Shown piece by piece: positions 7,391 to 16,036 of a stretch of DNA of 60,832 bases; within the stretch, counting starts at the first letter, position 1; every line of letters starts with the position of its first letter. The position numbers and the translations under genes are program-made. The DNA lies in contig JBBSWW010000002.1 in NCBI GenBank assembly GCA_038046085.1, positions 1-60,832 on the forward strand, given 5' to 3'. Under the pieces are notes generated by a model. The model saw nothing but the letters and a program-made list of their open reading frames with translations. It was not told the origin of the DNA and did not search any database. Source of the stretch: GW2011-AR18 sp038046085 (lineage in GTDB: Archaea; Nanobdellota; Nanobdellia; SCGC-AAA011-G17; GW2011-AR18).

Positions 7391-8968
7391 TCAATAATTC
7401 TTAAGAAGATTAACAACTCTCTTAGGTCCTATAATGTTTATGAAACTAGCTAGTTTGGGTCCTCTTTCTTTACTTATTAAAATCCTGTAAATTAAATTGA
7501 AGAAACCTTTAATCTCAAGAGATGATTCTTTCATGATATTATAAAATTCATTATGCAACTCTTCATCTGAAAGTTTTTTAGATTCCAAAACGTCAATCAA
7601 TAATCTAACAGCTTTCTTTTCATTATCATCTAAATTAATCTTAGGAGATTCTGAATTGATCCTAAACTTGAATTCATCAGGAGAATATTTTTCCAACCAA
7701 TTAGCAATGCATTTAGTCCTGTTGATTATTCTTGATTTATCAAACTCATTATGCATAGCATCCTTGAAATAATCATGGACTTTACTTAGATCAAACTCAT
7801 GAACTTGAATCAGATTAATCAAATGCCTAATAGGAGGCTGAATAGGAAGACTCTTAGGGAGTTTCATACATGATAGTTCATACATCCTTTTTTCTTTTTC
7901 TACTAAATCCTCTGACATCTTGGAAACATCTTCCTTGTTAAAGTAAATCCTTTCATTCTTATCAAACTCTTCGTAAATATTCAGAACATCAAGATCAAAA
8001 GATATAGCGAATTCAGTATTAGGTCTTGTACTTGCAAATAACCATCTAACTATTTCAGGTTCATAAACTTCAAGGACATCATTTAAAGTAATAACATTGC
8101 CTGATGAACTAGAGATCTTTCCACCTTTGCCTTTAATTGATATGAAATCATACATGACATATAATGGGGCTTGCCAGCTGTAAATTTTAACAATATCCTT
8201 AGCAGTATCAAAAGAACCCCCAACAGTAGAGTGATCCTTTCCACCTGGTTCGAAGTCAACCTTCTCATAATTCCAACGATAAGGCCAGTCAACTCTCCAT
8301 ACTAATTTTATAATACCCTTTTTCCTTATATCAAAAGAGTCTTCATGATTACATAAACCGCACTTGTAAGAAACTGAATAATCATTATCATAATCTGTAA
8401 TCTTAGTCTCATCTCTATTACACTTTTCACAAAAAATAGATGCAGGATACCAATCACTCTCTAAAGGTTCTTCCCTATATTTATCAAGAATATTCATAAT
8501 ATTTCTTCTGTTTTGTAAAGCTAATTTAATTCCTTCAGCATAATCACAATTCCTATATTTTTTAGCTTGGTGAATAAATTCTGGCTTGATACCAACTGAA
8601 GGTAAACTATTTTCAAATTCTTTTTCATGATGTTCAGCATAAGAATTATGACAACCGAAAGTATCTGGAGTATCAACAATAGGTTTTCTCAAATATTGAG
8701 TCAGGATTTCCTGCTTAGGCATGTTCTTAGGTACTTTCCTGAAAACATCATAATCATCCCAAGAGTAGATGAAACGAACATCCTTGCCTTTATCCTTTAA
8801 AGCTTTAACAACTAAATCAGTAGTTATAACTTCACGAAAATTACCAATATGGACAGTACCAGAAGGAGTAATACCTGAAGCGCAGACATAAGAATCCTTA
8901 TCATTGTTCTTGATTAAATTTTCAGCTGCCAAATCAGCCCAATGAATCTCCTTAGATGTCCTTTCCAT
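7391..8968 (-). CDS. lysS: Class I lysyl-tRNA synthetase
   Basis: 525 residues. It charges tRNA-Lys by the class I route used by most archaea instead of the class II enzyme. HIGN is at 40-43 within ITPSGTVHIGNFRE and the second signature KISSSSGN is near 283-290. Two CxxC pairs (FCEKCNRD and KCGLCNHED) form a zinc-binding insert. The C-terminal half is helical, as in archaeal LysK. Length is typical. It stands alone between the DUF1931 gene and the second nuclease-like/DUF2283 module. Confidence 0.96.
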   Translation of the reverse strand: MERTSKEIHWADLAAENLIKNNDKDSYVCASGITPSGTVHIGNFREVITTDLVVKALKDKGKDVRFIYSWDDYDVFRKVPKNMPKQEILTQYLRKPIVDTPDTFGCHNSYAEHHEKEFENSLPSVGIKPEFIHQAKKYRNCDYAEGIKLALQNRRNIMNILDKYREEPLESDWYPASIFCEKCNRDETKITDYDNDYSVSYKCGLCNHEDSFDIRKKGIIKLVWRVDWPYRWNYEKVDFEPGGKDHSTVGGSFDTAKDIVKIYSWQAPLYVMYDFISIKGKGGKISSSSGNVITLNDVLEVYEPEIVRWLFASTRPNTEFAISFDLDVLNIYEEFDKNERIYFNKEDVSKMSEDLVEKEKRMYELSCMKLPKSLPIQPPIRHLINLIQVHEFDLSKVHDYFKDAMHNEFDKSRIINRTKCIANWLEKYSPDEFKFRINSESPKINLDDNEKKAVRLLIDVLESKKLSDEELHNEFYNIMKESSLEIKGFFNLIYRILISKERGPKLASFINIIGPKRVVNLLKNY

Positions 8969-9028
8969 AAAGCAAAATGAATGATAATTATATAAAAAGC
9001 TTTCTTGAAATAAAAATTCTGAAAAAAC

Positions 9029-9075
9029 TGAAAGATTTACGGAAAATCCTACTAAGCAGTATTTAATTTTGAATT
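9029..9075 (+). promoter_or_regulatory. Conserved upstream element of nuclease-like/DUF2283 module 2 (candidate operator plus TATA box)
   Basis: Starts with the same TGAAAGATTT as module 1, followed by GGAAAATCC and an AT-rich TATA-like tract (TTAATTTTGAATT), 59 bases before the ATG at 9088. The GGA-n3-TCC core, AGC and AATTTT positions align without gaps with 5011-5057. Conservation of non-coding sequence between duplicated modules argues for a shared regulatory site. Confidence 0.45.
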
Positions 9076-9087
9076 AATTGTTAATCT

Positions 9088-9360
9088 ATGGATTCAATTT
9101 TTGAAGATAAAATCGGCAGAATAATACTCTTGCCTGCTGATAGAATAAAACATATCTATAAACATCCAGAGATGCAAAATAGAATATATCTTGTAGAAAA
9201 AACTATTAGAGAATATGATTTTATAGAAGAAGATTTAAATATAAGCAAATCTATATATTATTATAAATATTTTAAAGAATTTAAAAGAAATATAATGGTT
9301 GTTGTTAAATTAAAAGAAAATTGTGGATATATATTAACAGCTTATATGGTGGAAAAATGA
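9088..9360 (+). CDS. Putative BECR-fold nuclease toxin (PBECR-like), module 2
   Basis: 90 residues, paralogue of the protein at 5072-5365. Shared landmarks are a Gly-Arg/Thr-Ile strand, KHI followed by HP (RIKHIYKHPE), YYYKYFKEFK, the VVVK strand and C-terminal GYILTAY. Conservation of these positions despite wide divergence elsewhere marks them as likely fold and active-site residues. The stop overlaps the next ATG (ATGA at 9357-9360), exactly as in module 1. A toxin role is inferred. Confidence 0.6.
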   Translation: MDSIFEDKIGRIILLPADRIKHIYKHPEMQNRIYLVEKTIREYDFIEEDLNISKSIYYYKYFKEFKRNIMVVVKLKENCGYILTAYMVEK

Positions 9361-9581
9361 AAACTAAAAAATTAACACTGCATTATGATGAAGAAGGAGA
9401 CTATTTAGAAGTAACTATAGGAAAAATAAGAAAAGGATATTTCAAAAAAGTAAAAAATGATTATTTTGAAAGAATAGATGAAAAAACAGGAAATGTTGTT
9501 GGTTATACAATATTTAATTTTACTAAGAAAAAAGAATTTAATGAAATAGAATTGCCAATAACAAAAGAAATGGTTGCTTAA
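9357..9581 (+). CDS. DUF2283 family protein, putative antitoxin, module 2
   Basis: 74 residues from the ATG at 9357. A longer in-frame extension to 9321 would read inside the nuclease gene and is not favoured, because the paralogous protein has the same 74-residue length and the same ATGA overlap. Motifs: LHYDEEGDYLEVTIG, YFERIDEKTGNVVGYTIFNF and a final EIELPI strand. It is clearly homologous to the protein at 5362-5586. Likely the cognate partner of the upstream nuclease-like protein. Confidence 0.65.
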   Translation: MKTKKLTLHYDEEGDYLEVTIGKIRKGYFKKVKNDYFERIDEKTGNVVGYTIFNFTKKKEFNEIELPITKEMVA

Positions 9582-9583
9582 CA

Positions 9584-9733
9584 ATGAATTCAAAGATTTC
9601 AAAAGACAAAAATGAATATGGCATTAGTGAAAAGGATATGAAGAAACATAATATAACTCTAGAAGATATCAAAAAGTTTAAGAAACTTATAAAAGGTCAT
9701 GAAGAATTATTAAAAGCAATAGGAAAAATGTAA
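9584..9733 (+). CDS. Small lysine-rich protein, third gene of module 2
   Basis: 49 residues, starting two bases after the DUF2283 stop. It is helical and basic, with the visible pattern GISEKDMKKHNITLEDIKKFKKLIKG and a hydrophobic C-terminal helix (EELLKAIGK). It ends immediately before the convergent methyltransferase gene. There is no equivalent after module 1. Amphipathic helices and close linkage suggest a real small protein, perhaps an accessory antitoxin or regulator, but function is unknown. Confidence 0.5.
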   Translation: MNSKISKDKNEYGISEKDMKKHNITLEDIKKFKKLIKGHEELLKAIGKM

Positions 9734-10828
9734 TTATTTCTTAAAAATCATAATATAAAATCTAGAATTCCCCATTGTAATTGGAACTTCATTAATTTTC
9801 TTGAACTTATATTCATTGGAATATTTTTCAATCAATTCTTTTTTAGGAGTCAATAATGTAATAGTCCCTCCTTTTTTTAATATATATTCTGAGTTATAGA
9901 AGAATTCCTTGTAAATCTTTTCTACGTTCTTTTCAGGAAGATTGTTAGATGGGTAAATCGGGAAAGTTATTATCTTATCAACAGATTTTTCTTTATATTT
10001 TGTATCAAGCCATTCAATCTCCAACCTTGTGAAATTAATATATTTATTAACAGCAGCTATCTTAGCATTTATCTCTGCAGCTCTCAAGTTATTCTGCATA
10101 TTATCAGAACATATTATAGAAGTTTTTTTCAATTCTTTTATCTTATCTTTGAATTCTATCTTGAATAATTTATTAAACAATAATTTTTCCTTAATATTTA
10201 TACAGTTAGGAATATTTCTAAAGAACAATACTGCTTCAATAGGTATTTCACCAGAACGTGAGAAAGGATCCAATATTGAATCTTCTACATCTGCAGATGA
10301 AATTCTCAACATTGAATAAGCAACTACCGGGTTAACTGAAGATGCTAATAATTTAACCCTATATTCCCTCTTAGATAATTTAATACCGCAAAAATCAATA
10401 CCTATAAAACACATATCATCAGAAATATCAAGGAAAATTGTTGTTTTAGCATCATCTAAATCTGCACTTATATCAAATTTTTTAGCAATAAATTCCCCAA
10501 CAGAACGTTCAATATCCTGAGAGTTGAAAGCATGAGAACCCTGACGTTCACAACGGACAACAAAAGTGTCATCAAGATAAGGAAAATCTAAATCTTTAAT
10601 ATTTTTAAGAATATCATCAATATCTATGAAGTTGAAATTATCCAATAATAGAAATGCTCTTATAATACTCCTTGACCTATAAATAAACTCAGCAAGATCT
10701 TTTTCAGATTTAACATTAAAAGAAATATGACCTTTGTAAAGAACTTCTGATTTTAATTTAAGAATTTCCTTGATCTCTAATTGAGTAATAGATTCCAGAC
10801 CTTCCAAAGTAACTGCTAAAGCTTTCAT
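9734..10828 (-). CDS. THUMP-domain class I methyltransferase, Trm14/TrmN-like
   Basis: 364 residues. The N-terminal half (to about 160) has the THUMP architecture, with CERQGSHAFNSQDIERSVGEFI close to the family's 'RxGxHxFxSxDIxRxVG'. The C-terminal half is a Rossmann methyltransferase with SAM motif I DPFSRSGEIPIEA around 187. These enzymes normally make N2-methylguanosine in tRNA. Oddly, the catalytic motif IV, usually D/N-PPY, reads FPIYPSNN near residue 289, and motif I lacks the usual Cys-Gly. Activity may be altered or lost. It overlaps the acylphosphatase gene by 4 bases. Confidence 0.8.
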   Translation of the reverse strand: MKALAVTLEGLESITQLEIKEILKLKSEVLYKGHISFNVKSEKDLAEFIYRSRSIIRAFLLLDNFNFIDIDDILKNIKDLDFPYLDDTFVVRCERQGSHAFNSQDIERSVGEFIAKKFDISADLDDAKTTIFLDISDDMCFIGIDFCGIKLSKREYRVKLLASSVNPVVAYSMLRISSADVEDSILDPFSRSGEIPIEAVLFFRNIPNCINIKEKLLFNKLFKIEFKDKIKELKKTSIICSDNMQNNLRAAEINAKIAAVNKYINFTRLEIEWLDTKYKEKSVDKIITFPIYPSNNLPEKNVEKIYKEFFYNSEYILKKGGTITLLTPKKELIEKYSNEYKFKKINEVPITMGNSRFYIMIFKK

Positions 10829-11094
10829 TTCACTCTAAAGGTATTAAACTCATTTTTATAAACCTGTTCATCAATCTGAATATTCTCAACTTTAGCATCC
10901 TTAGGGCCTATCCTGCAGAACTCAATTAATCTTTTTATCATGATATCATGACCTTCTACTAATATCTCTACTTTCTTGTCTTCAGTATTCTTAGTATAAC
11001 CTTTAAGATTCAATTCAGAAGCTTTATCTTTTATAAAAGCTCTAAAGAATACTCCATTCACTTTGCCTGAAATAGTTAGTTTAACACGACGCAT
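10825..11094 (-). CDS. acyP: Acylphosphatase
   Basis: 89 residues, normal for this small ferredoxin-like enzyme that hydrolyses acyl phosphates. The phosphate loop reads GKVNGVFFRAF, where the consensus is G-x-VQGV-x-FR: the catalytic Arg is kept but Gln is replaced by Asn. The second catalytic residue, Asn in GYTKNTED, is present. It overlaps the downstream methyltransferase gene by ATGA, so the two are co-expressed. Confidence 0.9.
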   Translation of the reverse strand: MRRVKLTISGKVNGVFFRAFIKDKASELNLKGYTKNTEDKKVEILVEGHDIMIKRLIEFCRIGPKDAKVENIQIDEQVYKNEFNTFRVK

Positions 11095-11128
11095 GAAATG
11101 AGAAGCTTTCTGACCTTTATTAAATTTT

Positions 11129-11548
11129 TTATCCCGCTTTCTTAAACATTACTTTAAGGTTATCTAACTCTGATCTTTTTATCCTATAAGTTTCAGACCT
11201 TTGTCCTAAGTAACCTGGGTTTTCATAATGTTCTCTAAGATATTCTTCTAATCTTTTTATATCTGATATATCACTATTCCTTATCCCTATTATTATAGCT
11301 ATGTTTCTCATTGTAAACTCAAGTTGTGGATCCTGGTCATTATCTAATATTCCTTCTATTGTAACAGGAGTTTTTGCACCTTTTCCTAATTCTGTATAGG
11401 CTTCTGTGATCTCTTGTAATTTTCTTAAAGCAACTTCATCTCCTGGATTTCTATCTGGATGATATTTATGTGCGAGTTCATAATACCTCTTTTTGATATC
11501 ATCTTCAGAAGCAGACCTAGAAACTCCCAATAACTCGTATGGATCCAT
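11129..11548 (-). CDS. J-domain (DnaJ-like) protein
   Basis: 139 residues from the ATG at 11548; a TTG two codons earlier is less likely. Residues 1-65 are a J domain (PYELLGVSRSASEDDIKKRYYELAHKYHPDRNPGDE) with the essential HPD. The remaining 75 residues are not a DnaJ Gly/Phe or zinc region. They form a helical tail with REHYENPGYLGQRSETYRIKRSEL. J proteins stimulate an Hsp70 partner; no dnaK is in the window, so this could be a specialised cochaperone. Confidence 0.85.
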   Translation of the reverse strand: MDPYELLGVSRSASEDDIKKRYYELAHKYHPDRNPGDEVALRKLQEITEAYTELGKGAKTPVTIEGILDNDQDPQLEFTMRNIAIIIGIRNSDISDIKRLEEYLREHYENPGYLGQRSETYRIKRSELDNLKVMFKKAG

Positions 11549-11619
11549 CTTCAATCTTTAGAAATTCTCTGTATTTAAAAATTGCTATCATAAAAAAATA
11601 AAAATAAAATAAAAAAGAT

Positions 11620-11979
11620 TTAGTCGTTCTGAGCTAGTGCAAATATTGCTTTCAAAGCTGCAATAACTGCTGCTGGTATAACAAATACGCTAACTAGAGT
11701 CAATGTTCTAGCTAACCAGCCTAACCAACTTTCTAAACCTGCTGCCTGAACTGACGATGCCAATGCTGGCGCAGCTACTAATAAAGCTACACACGCTACT
11801 AAGAACGGTGTAATCTCACTACTGGTAATGTTCAATAAGCCTACTATCAATCCTAGTACAAGCAATAAACCAAAAACCCAAGCTTGAGTCATGTTTAAAA
11901 CTCCAAGTACTACGGCTACTAAAAAGCCAATTATAAAGGCCCATGAACCTACCTTGTTAACCATATCTCCTTTAGCCAT
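11620..11979 (-). CDS. Small polytopic membrane protein
   Basis: 119 residues with four predicted TM helices: SWAFIIGFLVAVVLGVL, VFGLLLVLGLIVGLL, FLVACVALLVAAPALAS and TLVSVFVIPAAVIAALKAIF. The base composition is visibly richer in G and C than the neighbours, and the gene has a near-perfect Shine-Dalgarno and a strong TATA box. Both features point to high expression. The family is not recognised. Confidence 0.8.
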   Translation of the reverse strand: MAKGDMVNKVGSWAFIIGFLVAVVLGVLNMTQAWVFGLLLVLGLIVGLLNITSSEITPFLVACVALLVAAPALASSVQAAGLESWLGWLARTLTLVSVFVIPAAVIAALKAIFALAQND

Positions 11980-11987
11980 AATTCGAA

Positions 11988-12035
11988 CACCTCCTAAGTG
12001 TTTAAGGCTATTTTGGAGTTTTTATTATATAAATG
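11988..12035 (-). promoter_or_regulatory. Strong promoter and ribosome binding site of the 119-residue membrane protein
   Basis: On the minus strand CATTTATATAATAAA (12021-12035) is a strong TATA box, and GGAGGTG (11988-11994) lies eight bases before the ATG. The implied leader is about 20-30 bases. A full Shine-Dalgarno on a first gene is uncommon in this window, where most first genes look leaderless, so this gene seems built for strong translation. Confidence 0.6.
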
Positions 12036-12093
12036 TTATGGCACCACTCTTTAGTGTTATATGTTCTATATGTTATATTTCTAAATTTTAGAA

Positions 12094-12279
12094 TTATTTA
12101 AATTTTGAACTATCTGATTTTTTAATTAATTTTTCCCATATTTCATCATTCTTATTATCCCAGAATTCTTTCATTTTATGCTGCTGAATTTTATATAAGA
12201 ACTTATTATAATTATCTTTTGATTTCATTTTAATTAAGATAAATCTACTATTATTTAATGTTTTATATTTTCTTTCCAA
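12094..12279 (-). CDS. Possible small basic protein downstream of the radical SAM gene
   Basis: 61 residues if started at the TTG at 12279, or 44 from the first ATG (12228). Lys- and aromatic-rich (KFLYKIQQHKMKEFWDNKNDEIWEKLIKK), it looks like a helical peptide. It overlaps the 3' end of the radical SAM gene by 17 bases. The weak start codon and lack of a recognised family keep confidence low, though its composition is protein-like. Confidence 0.35.
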   Translation of the reverse strand: MERKYKTLNNSRFILIKMKSKDNYNKFLYKIQQHKMKEFWDNKNDEIWEKLIKKSDSSKFK

Positions 12280-13279
12280 TATAAATAGAATCTTTAGTCT
12301 CTAAAATCTTAACTCTGACAATAGAATTCAAAGGTTTATTACAATCAACAACAGTAACTAAACGATTATTATAAACACCAATCATCTCATCAGGCATCCA
12401 ACCAGGCATAACTAACTTAACAGGAACAACATCTTCACGATTCATAACCAAAGGAATCCTCTGAGATTTTTTCATATTAAAATCAATAGGACCAAGTTTT
12501 AATTTATAATCAAATTCTTTTTCCCACTCATCTAACTTTTTATAGAACTTAAACCAGTTAATCATCTTAGTCTTCTTTTCTTTCCTAGAATACTTATATA
12601 ATTCATATTTTTGAATAGAAATCTTACATTTCAATTCCTTAGCTAAATTAATCAATTCAGGAATTTCAGAATCATTAACACCTGGCAAATATACTGGAGT
12701 GATATTCAATTCAATTTTAGAATTAACAATCATTTTACAAGTTGCTCTTATTTTTTCAATATCATAAAATTTAGAACCAAATAATTGTTTAGAAAAATCC
12801 TCATCTAAAGAATGAATAGAAAGATTGATACGACCTAAACCTGCTTTCTCTAATTGAGCTATCTTAATAGAAGATAACAAAGTGCCATTAGATTGCATTG
12901 TTACATATTCAATACCTGGAATTTTTTTAACTTCTTTAATCAATTCAGCAATATAAGGATAAGCAGCAGGTTCTCCAACAGAATCAATATTAATCTGAGA
13001 GACATCATTATTTTTTAGTTTAATAGCTTCTTTAATCCAGTCTACTAGATAATCTAATTTAATCTCATAATTATAAGGATGAATATCAAAAGAATTAGCA
13101 GCAGTAGAACAGAAAGTACATTTCATATTACAATAAGTAGAAGCTCTAACCTGAAGAAGATTAGAACCACGATCAATAACACCAATATGAATAGCACCGA
13201 TTAAAGGAATATTACTGGAACGATCAATCTTAATTAATCTATTACTAGGTTTAGACTCTTCAATTTCTATAAGTTTCAT
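12263..13279 (-). CDS. Radical SAM protein with C-terminal TRAM-like domain
   Basis: 338 residues. The cluster motif CNMKCTFC (CxxxCxxC) sits near residue 50 in a typical radical SAM barrel, with SVGEPAAYP as the GGE-like SAM-binding turn and MQSNGTLL after it. The last 65 residues (VPVKLVMPGWMPDEMIGVYNNRLVTVVDCNKPLNSIVRVKI) look like a TRAM-type OB fold that binds RNA. It resembles the archaeal Fe-S oxidoreductases of COG2100, for which I know no established substrate. The RNA-binding tail suggests tRNA or rRNA modification; that is inference. Confidence 0.85.
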   Translation of the reverse strand: MKLIEIEESKPSNRLIKIDRSSNIPLIGAIHIGVIDRGSNLLQVRASTYCNMKCTFCSTAANSFDIHPYNYEIKLDYLVDWIKEAIKLKNNDVSQINIDSVGEPAAYPYIAELIKEVKKIPGIEYVTMQSNGTLLSSIKIAQLEKAGLGRINLSIHSLDEDFSKQLFGSKFYDIEKIRATCKMIVNSKIELNITPVYLPGVNDSEIPELINLAKELKCKISIQKYELYKYSRKEKKTKMINWFKFYKKLDEWEKEFDYKLKLGPIDFNMKKSQRIPLVMNREDVVPVKLVMPGWMPDEMIGVYNNRLVTVVDCNKPLNSIVRVKILETKDSIYIGKKI

Positions 13280-13330
13280 AAGCTAAAGTAAGAAGGGAAA
13301 ATTAATAAATAGTATTCCTTTGGATGATTT

Positions 13331-13858
13331 ATGGGATTTTGGGATTTTTTAAAGAGACGTTCTAATATTCTTATAATGGTTGGCACATTAAGTGCTGCTG
13401 TTATAGCAATTCATTATGAACCAATGATTAATAGAGAATATAAAACGCAAAGGTTGAATGAAGAAGCAGATCTTACAGGTTTGGAATTAATTAATAAAAA
13501 AATGAAAGAATTACAAGTAGATCAACAAAGAAAGCTTGCTATTATAGAAGATGTTGAAGATAATCTAGAAAAAGCTGAATCCTATAAAAGTGCAGGAAAT
13601 TTTTCTAAATATTTATCTACACTAAAACTCCAGCTTCCTAAACTACAAAAGATGTCATTTGAAAATCACATTCCAATCCTAGAAGAACTAAAAGTAAAAT
13701 TAGAATCTAATGAATTAGCATCAAAAATCTTTAAAGAACGTAATGATGAAAACCATTTTGATGATATGATAGGTGCTATCCGACTATTTGAAAAAAAGAG
13801 ATTGTCACTTATTGCTGAAATAACTTCGAATTTAAATGATAATAAACCTTATCATTAG
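13331..13858 (+). CDS. Membrane-anchored coiled-coil protein, unknown
   Basis: 175 residues. A short basic N-terminus (MGFWDFLKRRS) precedes one TM helix (NILIMVGTLSAAVIAIHY). The rest is helical: NEEADLTGLELINKKMKELQVDQQRKLAIIEDVEDNLEKAE looks like a coiled coil, followed by further helices. It stands 51 bases before the HerA-like ATPase gene on the same strand and may be co-transcribed. No family is recognised. Confidence 0.65.
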   Translation: MGFWDFLKRRSNILIMVGTLSAAVIAIHYEPMINREYKTQRLNEEADLTGLELINKKMKELQVDQQRKLAIIEDVEDNLEKAESYKSAGNFSKYLSTLKLQLPKLQKMSFENHIPILEELKVKLESNELASKIFKERNDENHFDDMIGAIRLFEKKRLSLIAEITSNLNDNKPYH

Positions 13859-13909
13859 TATACTAAAACAGCAATAAAATTAATAAATCAATAACGAATT
13901 CGAAGAACT

Positions 13910-15964
13910 ATGCTTTTAGGCAACTTAATAGGAAAAAGTGGTACAAATCAATTTAGTTTCTTAGTTAAAGAGAATGCCAAAAAATTCATGTATATACAAG
14001 TAAAACATCCAGAGGGATATACAATACTAGCGCAAGTAGTTGATATAAATAAAACAAATGATGAGACAACAGCAAAATGCAATATCTTGGGATATAGAGA
14101 TGAGGCAGGAATATTAAAGAATCTTAGAACACCACTAGAACCAGGATCTGAAGTAACATTAGCAGATGATGAATTCATAAAAAAAATATTAGGATTAGAT
14201 ACAGAGAAGAATGGAGCATATATTGGAGTATTAGAAGATAGAGAAAATATAAAAGTATATCTTGATCTGAATAAATTATTAACAAAACACCTATCTGTAT
14301 TGGCTAAATCTGGAGCAGGTAAAAGTTTTTTTGTCGGAGTCTTATTAGAAGAGATATTAGAGAGAAATGTCCCAGTAGTAGTAATAGATCCACATGGAGA
14401 ATATTCAACATTAAAATATCCAGCAGAAAGAAAAGATACATTAAAAAAATTCGGAATAGAACCAAAAGGATTTGGGACAAGGATAATGGAATTCAGTCCT
14501 GATGTAGAAAAAAATCCTGAAGCAAGAGCATTAAGATTAAGCAATAAAAATTTAACAGGAAATGAACTGATGCACTTACTACCTGCAAAGTTGTCTGGAT
14601 CACAAATAGGATTATTATATTCAGCATTAAGCGGAAATTCTGAATTAGATTTAGATCAGTTAACAATGAGCCTACAAGCAGAAGAGAACAATGCAAAATG
14701 GGCATTAATACATATAATAGAATATTTGAAAAAATTAAATCTATTCTCAGAATCATATACCAAAGTCAATGAACTAGTGCAAGTAGGAAAATGTGCTGTA
14801 ATTAATCTAAGAGGAATACCAACAGAGATACAGGAGATAATAGTCTATAAAATAGTAAGTGACTTATTCAATGCAAGAAAAAACGGAGAGATACCACCAT
14901 TCTTTTTAGTAGTCGAAGAAGCTCATAATTATATTCCAGAGAGAAGCTTTGGAGAGGTAAAAAGTTCAGCAATATTAAGACAGGTAATAGCTGAAGGAAG
15001 AAAATTCGGATTAGGGGTAGCAGCAATATCACAGAGACCAGCAAGAGTAGACAAGACAATATTATCACAATGTACAACACAAGCAATACTGAAAGTAACA
15101 AATCCAAATGACTTAAAATCAATAAGCTCATCAGTAGAGGGAATAACAGCAGAGACAGAGGGAGAGATAATAAATTTACATATAGGAACAGCAATGATAG
15201 TAGGAGTAGCTGACATGCCATTATTTGTACAGATAAGACCAAGAAAAACAAAACATGGTGGAGAGACATTAGATATCATAGGAACATTTGCTGGAACAAA
15301 AGTAGATGAAGAAAAAACTGGATTAGCAAGTTATATGCCAGAAGATGAAGGATTAATTAAAAATAAAAAAGAGGTAATAAATATAATAAAACCAAAAGTA
15401 AGCAAGGAAGATATAAAATTATTAGTAGATAAACCAATAAAAACATTGAAAACATTATTAGTCCCATGTGCATTATTAAACTGTAAAGAAGGGAATTTTA
15501 CATATAATCTATTATTAAATCTAGAGAACGGACATGTAGTAAAAGACTATGAAAGAGGGACAGGAGAACAGATTATTAACAGATTAGAGAAACTTTCAGA
15601 GAAAGAGAATAAGATATTCTTAGCAATGGTGAAACAGAAAGAAGGATTTACAGCTGCAGAAGCATTTGCGAAATCAGGATTACAATTTTCAGAAGTATAT
15701 GATGTAGTGAATGGACTAGTAAAGAAAGGATACTTGATAAAGACTGGAGATAAATTCAGCTTTAGCAACACAGTAAATTCATTGAATAAATTAAAAGATT
15801 ATGCATGCTATGAAAAAAGTGAATTCGTAGGAATGGAATATGATGAGAAGAAAGAGACAAAATATAAGTTAAATGAGATGTTAGACTTCTTAAAGAAATA
15901 TACAGAAGTAACTAATCATAAAGACTGTTATCTAATAAAATACGATGTAGAATTTGGGAAATAG
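13910..15964 (+). CDS. HerA-like DUF87 ATPase with winged-helix C-terminus
   Basis: 684 residues. An N-terminal HAS-barrel-like beta region is followed by Walker A AKSGAGKS near 133-140, the conserved VIDPHGEYS, and Walker B FFLVVEEAHNYIPE near 330. QRPARVDKTILSQC holds the sensor/arginine-finger region. After the ATPase core come about 190 extra residues with a winged-helix-like segment (FTAAEAFAKSGLQFSEVYDVVNGLVKKGYLI). HerA hexamers move along DNA and usually pair with NurA nuclease; no nurA is present here, so it may belong to another HerA/FtsK-type branch. The stop codon is TAG. Confidence 0.85.
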   Translation: MLLGNLIGKSGTNQFSFLVKENAKKFMYIQVKHPEGYTILAQVVDINKTNDETTAKCNILGYRDEAGILKNLRTPLEPGSEVTLADDEFIKKILGLDTEKNGAYIGVLEDRENIKVYLDLNKLLTKHLSVLAKSGAGKSFFVGVLLEEILERNVPVVVIDPHGEYSTLKYPAERKDTLKKFGIEPKGFGTRIMEFSPDVEKNPEARALRLSNKNLTGNELMHLLPAKLSGSQIGLLYSALSGNSELDLDQLTMSLQAEENNAKWALIHIIEYLKKLNLFSESYTKVNELVQVGKCAVINLRGIPTEIQEIIVYKIVSDLFNARKNGEIPPFFLVVEEAHNYIPERSFGEVKSSAILRQVIAEGRKFGLGVAAISQRPARVDKTILSQCTTQAILKVTNPNDLKSISSSVEGITAETEGEIINLHIGTAMIVGVADMPLFVQIRPRKTKHGGETLDIIGTFAGTKVDEEKTGLASYMPEDEGLIKNKKEVINIIKPKVSKEDIKLLVDKPIKTLKTLLVPCALLNCKEGNFTYNLLLNLENGHVVKDYERGTGEQIINRLEKLSEKENKIFLAMVKQKEGFTAAEAFAKSGLQFSEVYDVVNGLVKKGYLIKTGDKFSFSNTVNSLNKLKDYACYEKSEFVGMEYDEKKETKYKLNEMLDFLKKYTEVTNHKDCYLIKYDVEFGK

Positions 15965-16036
15965 AATTCTAAATTTTTGTAAAATTTTCAAAAATAAACA
16001 CATAAACTTAATAAACTTTAATTACAATAAAATATT

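Noticed and set aside
12058..12082. TATATGTT tandem copies between two minus-strand genes
   Set aside because: Short AT-rich repeat with no partner elsewhere; too little to call a site.
14868..15279. Two long minus-strand open frames inside the HerA-like gene
   Set aside because: Shadows of a strongly coding plus-strand gene with intact ATPase motifs; no motif or ribosome site of their own.
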